From positions 1-18,054 of the forward strand of contig CAMFLJ010000033.1 of assembly GCA_945957335.1 (NCBI GenBank): a DNA stretch of 18,054 bases, read 5' to 3'. The notes under the pieces were generated by a model. It ran no database searches. It worked only from the letters and a program-made list of their open reading frames with translations, and was not told the DNA's origin. The number at the start of each line of letters is the position of its first letter. Positions within the stretch are counted from its first letter, which is position 1. Made by a program: the position numbers and the translations under genes. The DNA is from an uncultured Actinomycetes bacterium. Its GTDB lineage: Bacteria; Actinomycetota; Acidimicrobiia; Acidimicrobiales; Acidimicrobilacustridaceae. Shown one piece after another: positions 14,785 through 18,054 of this stretch.

Positions 14785-14790
14785 AATCTA
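14785..14790 (-). promoter_or_regulatory. Putative -10 element of tgt (leaderless)
   Basis: TAGATT on the minus strand ends 6 nt before the tgt GTG (spacer 14779-14784). It shares TA--AT with the consensus TATAAT plus the final T, and is one of the better hexamers of this set. A perfect 10-bp palindrome (14794-14803) lies just upstream, in the usual -35/-10 spacer. Confidence 0.5.
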
Positions 14791-14867
14791 CCGGTGCCGG
14801 CACAGGTCACCGGTCGAGGATCGCCTGCCCACGCGCCGCCGTCACCGAGGGGACCGGTCCGCCATGG

Positions 14868-14896
14868 TTGACGTCCCGCCCGGAGAGGTCGACCAT
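14868..14896 (+). promoter_or_regulatory. Putative promoter of the Usp-like gene
   Basis: TTGACG (14868-14873) is followed after 17 nt by GACCAT (14891-14896). The -35 matches TTGACA at five of six positions; the -10 matches at positions 2, 5 and 6. Transcription would begin near 14903, just before the palindrome at 14906-14922. Confidence 0.45.
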
Positions 14897-14905
14897 CGGG
14901 AGGGC

Positions 14906-14922
14906 ACCCGTGGATCACGGGT
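14906..14922. promoter_or_regulatory. Perfect palindrome, candidate operator
   Basis: ACCCGTG-GAT-CACGGGT is a perfect 7-bp inverted repeat with a 3-nt centre. It lies 18 nt before the start codon of the Usp-like gene and immediately after its proposed transcription start. The size suits a dimeric repressor; an RNA hairpin controlling translation is the alternative. Confidence 0.5.
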
Positions 14923-14940
14923 CGGAGCCGGGGGGTCCCC

Positions 14941-15369
14941 ATGCGCTGCTGCCTCGTCGTCGCCCACCAGACCCTCGACAGCCCCATGCTCGAGGACGCC
15001 ATGGCCGACGAGGCCGTGCGCGACCCGGCCACCTTCCACCTCGTGGTGCCGCTGTTCCGGCCCGACGACGCGGTGGCCGTCACCGACCTGCAGGTCCGGG
15101 CCGCCGCCCAGGAGCGGCTGAACCGGGCGATCTCGGGGTTCCGGGCCGTGGGGTTCCTGGCCGACGGCGAGCTGGGCGACCCGAACCCGGTCGAGGCGGT
15201 CAGGGCCGTGGTCGAGCGCGACGGCGTCGAGGCGTACTCGATGGTGCTGGTGTCGACGCTGCCCCGGGTGGCGTCGCGGTGGCTGCGGGTCGACGTGCCG
15301 TCGCGCATCGCCCGTGCCACCGGGCTGCCCGTCAGCCACGTCGAGGCGCCGGCGCGAGTGCCCCGCTAG
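14941..15369 (+). CDS. Usp-like alpha/beta protein of unknown function
   Basis: This is a 142-residue soluble protein with no signal or membrane segment. The opening MRCCLVVAHQTL is a beta strand running into a loop, followed by FHLVVPLFRP (second strand). An amphipathic helix follows (VRAAAQERLNRAISGFRAVG), then GELGDPNPVEAVRAVVER and the strand SMVLVSTLPRVASRWLRVDVPSRIARATGLPVSHVE. This order is the universal-stress-protein-like fold, and similar proteins are common but uncharacterised in actinobacteria; the family call is from pattern memory. No ATP-binding G-2x-G-9x-G(S/T) motif is apparent, so nucleotide binding is doubtful. The ATG at 14941 is preceded by a G-run, not a clear Shine-Dalgarno. 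It separates queA from tgt on the opposite strand, and its TAG shares CTAG with the queA stop. Confidence 0.75.
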   Translation: MRCCLVVAHQTLDSPMLEDAMADEAVRDPATFHLVVPLFRPDDAVAVTDLQVRAAAQERLNRAISGFRAVGFLADGELGDPNPVEAVRAVVERDGVEAYSMVLVSTLPRVASRWLRVDVPSRIARATGLPVSHVEAPARVPR

Positions 15370-16430
15370 GCCGTCGAGCCACCGCCGGCCCCGCCCGCCC
15401 GGGTGAGGAGCATGGCGTCGCCGAAGGAGAGGAAGCGGTAGCCCTCGGTGAGTGCCTCGGCATAGAGCTCGCGCCAGCGGGGGCCGACGAACGCCTCGAT
15501 CATCACGAGCAGCGACGAGCGCGGCAGGTGGAAGTTGGTGAGCAGGCGGTCGACGACCCTCCACTCGTAGCCCGGGGTGATGAACAGGTCGGTGCGGCCC
15601 TGGGGCTCGGCCCGCACCGCCGCGCTCTCCAGCGCCCGCACCGCGGTGGTGCCCACCGCGACGACCCGACCGCCTGCGGCCCTGGTGGCCTCGCACGCCT
15701 CGGCGGTCTCGGCCGGCACCCGGTACTGCTCGGAGTGCATCACGTGGTCCTCGACGGTGTCGGTGGCGATCGGGCGGAACGTGCCGAGGCCCACGACCAG
15801 CTCGACCTCGGCCCGGCGGACCCCTCGCTCGTCGAGGCGGGCGAGCACCTCGGGGGTGAGGTGCAGCCCGGCCGTCGGTGCGGCGGCCGAGCCGGGCTGC
15901 CGGGAGAACACCGTCTGGTACCGCTCGGGGTCGTCGAGCGGCGCGGTGATGTACGGCGGGAGCGGCATCTCGCCGTGGCGCTCGAGGGCGGCGAGCAGGT
16001 CACCGTCGGCACGCAGGGTGACGTGGCGGCGTCCCTCCCCCAGGTCGGCGCCGGTCGTCACCACCAGGTCGTCGGCGCCGCCCGGCGGGCGCAGCTCGGT
16101 GCCCGGTGGCAGCTTGCGGCTCGGCCGGACGAGCGCCTCCCACACCGTCGTGCCCTCGTCGCCGGTGCCGTCGACCTGCTCGAGCAGCAGCACCTCGGCC
16201 GCTCCCCCGGTGGCCTTGCGCAGGTGGAGGCGGGCCGGGAGCACCCGGGTGGTGTTGAGCACGAGCAGGTCGCCCGGCTCGAGCAGCTCGGGCAGGTCGC
16301 GCACGATGCGATGGTCGGGAGCGGCCCCGACGCCACGGTCGACGAGCAGGCGCGCCGAGTCGCGCTCGGTGAGCGGGTGCTGGGCGATGCGCTCCTCGGG
16401 GAGCTCGTAGTCGAAGGCGGCGGTCTCCAC
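15366..16430 (-). CDS. queA: S-adenosylmethionine:tRNA ribosyltransferase-isomerase QueA
   Basis: This 354-residue enzyme transfers and isomerises the ribosyl group of AdoMet onto preQ1-modified tRNA to form epoxyqueuosine, releasing adenine and methionine. Family motifs in order are FDYELPEERIAQHPL (6-20), NTTRVLPARL (59-68), GEMPLPPYI (153-161) and AAPTAGLHLTPE (183-194). VGLGTFRPI (213-221), VGTTAVRALE (259-268), NFHLPRSSLLVMIEAFVG (299-316) and YRFLSFGDAMLL (331-342) follow. Length is normal. The GTG at 16430 is the only sensible start; TAGCCT stands 11 nt upstream and there is no Shine-Dalgarno. It acts one step after Tgt. Its 3' end overlaps the convergent Usp-like gene by 4 nt. It is divergent from ppnP. 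Confidence 0.97.
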   Translation of the reverse strand: METAAFDYELPEERIAQHPLTERDSARLLVDRGVGAAPDHRIVRDLPELLEPGDLLVLNTTRVLPARLHLRKATGGAAEVLLLEQVDGTGDEGTTVWEALVRPSRKLPPGTELRPPGGADDLVVTTGADLGEGRRHVTLRADGDLLAALERHGEMPLPPYITAPLDDPERYQTVFSRQPGSAAAPTAGLHLTPEVLARLDERGVRRAEVELVVGLGTFRPIATDTVEDHVMHSEQYRVPAETAEACEATRAAGGRVVAVGTTAVRALESAAVRAEPQGRTDLFITPGYEWRVVDRLLTNFHLPRSSLLVMIEAFVGPRWRELYAEALTEGYRFLSFGDAMLLTRAGGAGGGSTA

Positions 16431-16441
16431 GGCGACCGCTC

Positions 16442-16447
16442 AGGCTA
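16442..16447 (-). promoter_or_regulatory. Putative -10 element of queA
   Basis: TAGCCT on the minus strand lies 11 nt before the queA GTG, so the predicted leader is only about 5 nt. The hexamer is identical to that of rarA, but the spacing differs. Confidence 0.35.
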
Positions 16448-16492
16448 GGGGCGCCGTCGGCAACCCCCGACGGCCCGGCCTGCGCCGGTCGG

Positions 16493-16498
16493 TAGGGT
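16493..16498 (+). promoter_or_regulatory. Putative -10 element of ppnP (leaderless)
   Basis: TAGGGT ends 6 nt before the ppnP ATG at 16505 (spacer 16499-16504). No Shine-Dalgarno and no -35 are seen. The divergent queA element lies about 45 nt away. Confidence 0.45.
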
Positions 16499-16504
16499 CT
16501 CGTC

Positions 16505-16792
16505 ATGTCCGAGACGGTCCACAACACCTACTTCGACGGCGGCGTGCAGAGCCTCGGGTTCCAGCCCGACGGCCCGAAGGCCACCGTCGGGGTGATCCAG
16601 CCCGGCGCCTACCACTTCGACACGGTCGCCCCCGAGCGCATGACCGTGGTCTCGGGCGAGCTCGAGGTGCTCCTCGACGGCACCACCGACTGGCAGCAGC
16701 ACGCCACCGGCACCGTGTTCACCGTCGACGGCCACAGCGGCTTCGAGGTGCGCACGACCCACCCCGCCGCCTACCTCTGCGAGTTCCTCTAG
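16505..16792 (+). CDS. ppnP: Pyrimidine/purine nucleoside phosphorylase PpnP (DUF1255)
   Basis: This 95-residue cupin-fold protein is very close in length and pattern to E. coli PpnP (YaiE), which phosphorolyses several nucleosides to the free base and ribose-1-phosphate. Conserved features are NTYFDGGVQSLGF near the start, VGVIQPGAYHF, the APERMTVVSGELEVLL strand pair, TDWQ (70-73), GTVFTVDGHSGFEV and the terminal YLCEFL. The ATG at 16505 gives the standard N-terminus. It is a single-gene unit, divergent from queA and convergent with the DUF1275 gene. Free bases made here could feed Apt, but that link is inference. Confidence 0.93.
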   Translation: MSETVHNTYFDGGVQSLGFQPDGPKATVGVIQPGAYHFDTVAPERMTVVSGELEVLLDGTTDWQQHATGTVFTVDGHSGFEVRTTHPAAYLCEFL

Positions 16793-16829
16793 GCCGACCC
16801 CGGCGTCGCCGCGCGGCCGGCGCATCATC

Positions 16830-17534
16830 TCAGGGCCGAACGAGCGGTCCGAGGGTGCGCTCGGGCCGGCCCGTCCCGGGGCCCGACCCCACGATCGGCA
16901 CCAGGGCACCGGCGAAGACGACCGTCGCCACCAGCAGCGGCCACCCCGCACCCCACCTCGTCAACCAGGCGCCGAGCACCGCTCCTGCCATGAAGAGGGC
17001 GATCGAGCCACCGCGGCGGGCCAGGCGGGCGTTGTCGCCCCGAGCGAGCGGCGAGTCGGCCGCGATGGCGGTGTAGGCCAGCGTCGTCAGGTTGGTGGCG
17101 AGGTCGGCGACACCGTGCGTGCGCATGAGCGCGTTCTGCAGGCCCATCGCGACGCACAGCAGTGCGACCACCACGTCTCGCCCCGCGCCGGCAGGCCCGG
17201 CGTCGGTCGCGAAGGCCACCGCGGTCGCCGCGACCAGTAGCGCAGCCACACCGACGAAGCCGAGGCGACGCTCGTGGATGGCCGAGGGCCCCCGCTCGAG
17301 CAGGCCACCGGCCACCGCCCCGACCCCGAACGCGGCGAGTGCCACGACGTAGCGCAGCGGCGAGGCACCGCCGATGGACTCACCGGTGCCGAGGTTGAAC
17401 GCGAGGAGCGCCATGTTGCCCGTCATGACCTCGGCGAAGACCCCACCCAGGGCCAGGAAGCAGGCGGCGTCGACGACCCCGCACACGACCGCGAGGGCGT
17501 AGAAGCCCGAGAGGTAGGGAGCCCGCCACGCCAC
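16830..17534 (-). CDS. DUF1275/YoaK family integral membrane protein
   Basis: This 234-residue protein has about six to seven hydrophobic segments (roughly 9-29, 61-82, 91-109, 120-136, 176-194, 197-214, with a shorter one near 34-48). The N-terminal half contains GVVDAACFLALGGVFAEVMTGNMALLAFNLG, whose D-A-x-x-F-x-x-x-G and MTGN pattern is characteristic of DUF1275 (YoaK). MGLQNALMR and VADLATNLTTL match the second conserved block. No transport substrate has been established for the family. The GTG at 17534 is preceded at 6 nt by TACCGT. The gene interrupts the usual ruvB-queA adjacency and is convergent with ppnP. It is probably transcribed alone. Confidence 0.88.
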   Translation of the reverse strand: MAWRAPYLSGFYALAVVCGVVDAACFLALGGVFAEVMTGNMALLAFNLGTGESIGGASPLRYVVALAAFGVGAVAGGLLERGPSAIHERRLGFVGVAALLVAATAVAFATDAGPAGAGRDVVVALLCVAMGLQNALMRTHGVADLATNLTTLAYTAIAADSPLARGDNARLARRGGSIALFMAGAVLGAWLTRWGAGWPLLVATVVFAGALVPIVGSGPGTGRPERTLGPLVRP

Positions 17535-17540
17535 GCGCCG

Positions 17541-17546
17541 ACGGTA
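17541..17546 (-). promoter_or_regulatory. Putative -10 element of the DUF1275 gene (leaderless)
   Basis: TACCGT on the minus strand ends 6 nt before the GTG at 17534 (spacer 17535-17540). Hexamer and spacing are identical to those before apt. No Shine-Dalgarno is present. Confidence 0.5.
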
Positions 17547-17570
17547 ACCAGGTGCCGGACGGGCGAGGCG

Positions 17571-17587
17571 GACCGCCGCCGGCGGTC
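17571..17587 (-). terminator. Stem-loop downstream of ruvB
   Basis: GACCGCC-GCC-GGCGGTC is a perfect 7-bp inverted repeat with a 3-nt loop, 22 nt after the ruvB stop and upstream of the DUF1275 promoter. It has no T-tract. A ruvB terminator is the simplest reading; an operator at about -45 of the DUF1275 gene is the alternative. Confidence 0.5.
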
Positions 17588-17609
17588 ACGGCCGGAGCCT
17601 GGGACGGGG

Positions 17610-18054
17610 TCAGCGGTCGAAGAGGCTGGGGCCGGGGTCGGCGGCCAGGGGCGCGCTCGGTGGGGCGACGAGCCCGATGTGGGCCCACGCCGCCGGGGTG
17701 GCGACCCGGCCGCGCGGGGTGCGCATCAGCAGGCCCTGCTGGATGAGGAACGGCTCGTAGACGTCCTCCACGGTCTCCTCGGCCTCGCCCACGCTGATGG
17801 CGAGGGTGCCGAGGCCCACCGGGCCGCCTCCGAACTTCTGGCAGAGGTTGGCGAGCACCGCCCGGTCGACCTTGTCGAGGCCGAGGTCGTCGACCCCGAA
17901 CACGGCCAGGCCCTCGTGGGCGGTGGCCTCGTCGATGACGCCGTGGCCGCGCACCTCGGCGAAGTCGCGGACGCGCCGCAGCAGGCGGTTGGCGATGCGG
18001 GGTGTGCCCCGCGCCCGGCGGGCGATCTCGCCGGCGCCGCCCGGGTCGATGTCG
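17610..18054 (-). CDS. ruvB: Holliday junction branch migration helicase RuvB, C-terminal part
   Basis: The last 147 residues of RuvB are present; the 5' part, with the Walker motifs and arginine finger, lies beyond the right edge. The visible part opens with DIDPGGAGEIARRARGTPR, which includes the sensor 2 arginine (GTPRIANRLLRRVRDF). VFGVDDLGLDKVDRAVL and KFGGGPVGLGTLAISVGE follow, then VYEPFLIQQGLLMRTPRGRVAT, the winged-helix DNA-binding domain typical of RuvB. RuvB is the AAA+ motor that drives branch migration with RuvA. The end (PGPSLFDR) is a normal short tail. No truncation or frameshift is seen in the visible part; ruvA and ruvC probably lie upstream outside the window. Confidence 0.96.
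   Translation of the reverse strand, partial: DIDPGGAGEIARRARGTPRIANRLLRRVRDFAEVRGHGVIDEATAHEGLAVFGVDDLGLDKVDRAVLANLCQKFGGGPVGLGTLAISVGEAEETVEDVYEPFLIQQGLLMRTPRGRVATPAAWAHIGLVAPPSAPLAADPGPSLFDR

Noticed and set aside
13255..14871. Plus-strand open frame opposite yajC and tgt
   Set aside because: It crosses two real genes and the promoter between them; low-complexity translation, no motif.
14779..14940. preQ1 riboswitch controlling tgt
   Set aside because: The proposed tgt transcript is leaderless, and I see no A-rich pseudoknot tail of the kind preQ1 aptamers need in this GC-rich gap.

Overview
This window looks like a chromosomal housekeeping region from a high-GC Actinomycetota. GTG starts are frequent, third codon positions are strongly G/C, and the gene order (ruvB ... 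yajC-secD-secF-apt-rel ... hisS-aspS-rarA, then small membrane genes) is the classic actinobacterial one. The queuosine genes queA and tgt between ruvB and yajC, together with the threonine-rich extracytoplasmic segments, make an Acidimicrobiia-type organism my best guess. That placement is inference; no rRNA or other marker is present.

The backbone runs on the minus strand. From right to left it holds: the 3' part of ruvB (Holliday-junction helicase); a DUF1275/YoaK membrane protein; queA and tgt (queuosine tRNA modification); the translationally coupled yajC-secD-secF protein-export genes; apt (adenine salvage); rel (ppGpp synthetase/hydrolase); an SGNH-like lipoprotein; hisS-aspS (tRNA charging); and rarA followed by two small membrane-anchored proteins, the second cut by the left edge. 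Four genes are inserted on the plus strand: a membrane-anchored protein of unknown function (2075-2734), a membrane-anchored protein ending in a PPTT pentapeptide repeat stalk (6014-6574), a Usp-like cytosolic protein lying between queA and tgt (14941-15369), and ppnP (16505-16792).

Functionally the window joins translation (hisS, aspS, tgt, queA), stringent response (rel), purine-base metabolism (apt, ppnP, and the bases released by QueA and Tgt), protein export (yajC, secDF) and replication repair (ruvB, rarA). No mobile element, CRISPR array, rRNA or tRNA gene was seen. No gene-free stretch exceeds 300 bases. The largest are 14779-14940 (162 nt, with promoters and palindromes), 5858-6013 (156 nt, divergent starts) and 13525-13638 (114 nt, yajC promoter).

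The most striking non-coding signal is a TANNNT hexamer placed exactly 6 nt before the start codon of rarA, apt, tgt, ppnP and the DUF1275 gene, with similar hexamers 8-11 nt before hisS, the SGNH lipoprotein and queA. Most internal operon genes instead have a Shine-Dalgarno sequence or overlap the gene before. I read this as widespread leaderless transcription. I found no convincing new defence or biosynthetic system; the less-described items are the plus-strand insertions and their regulatory sites.
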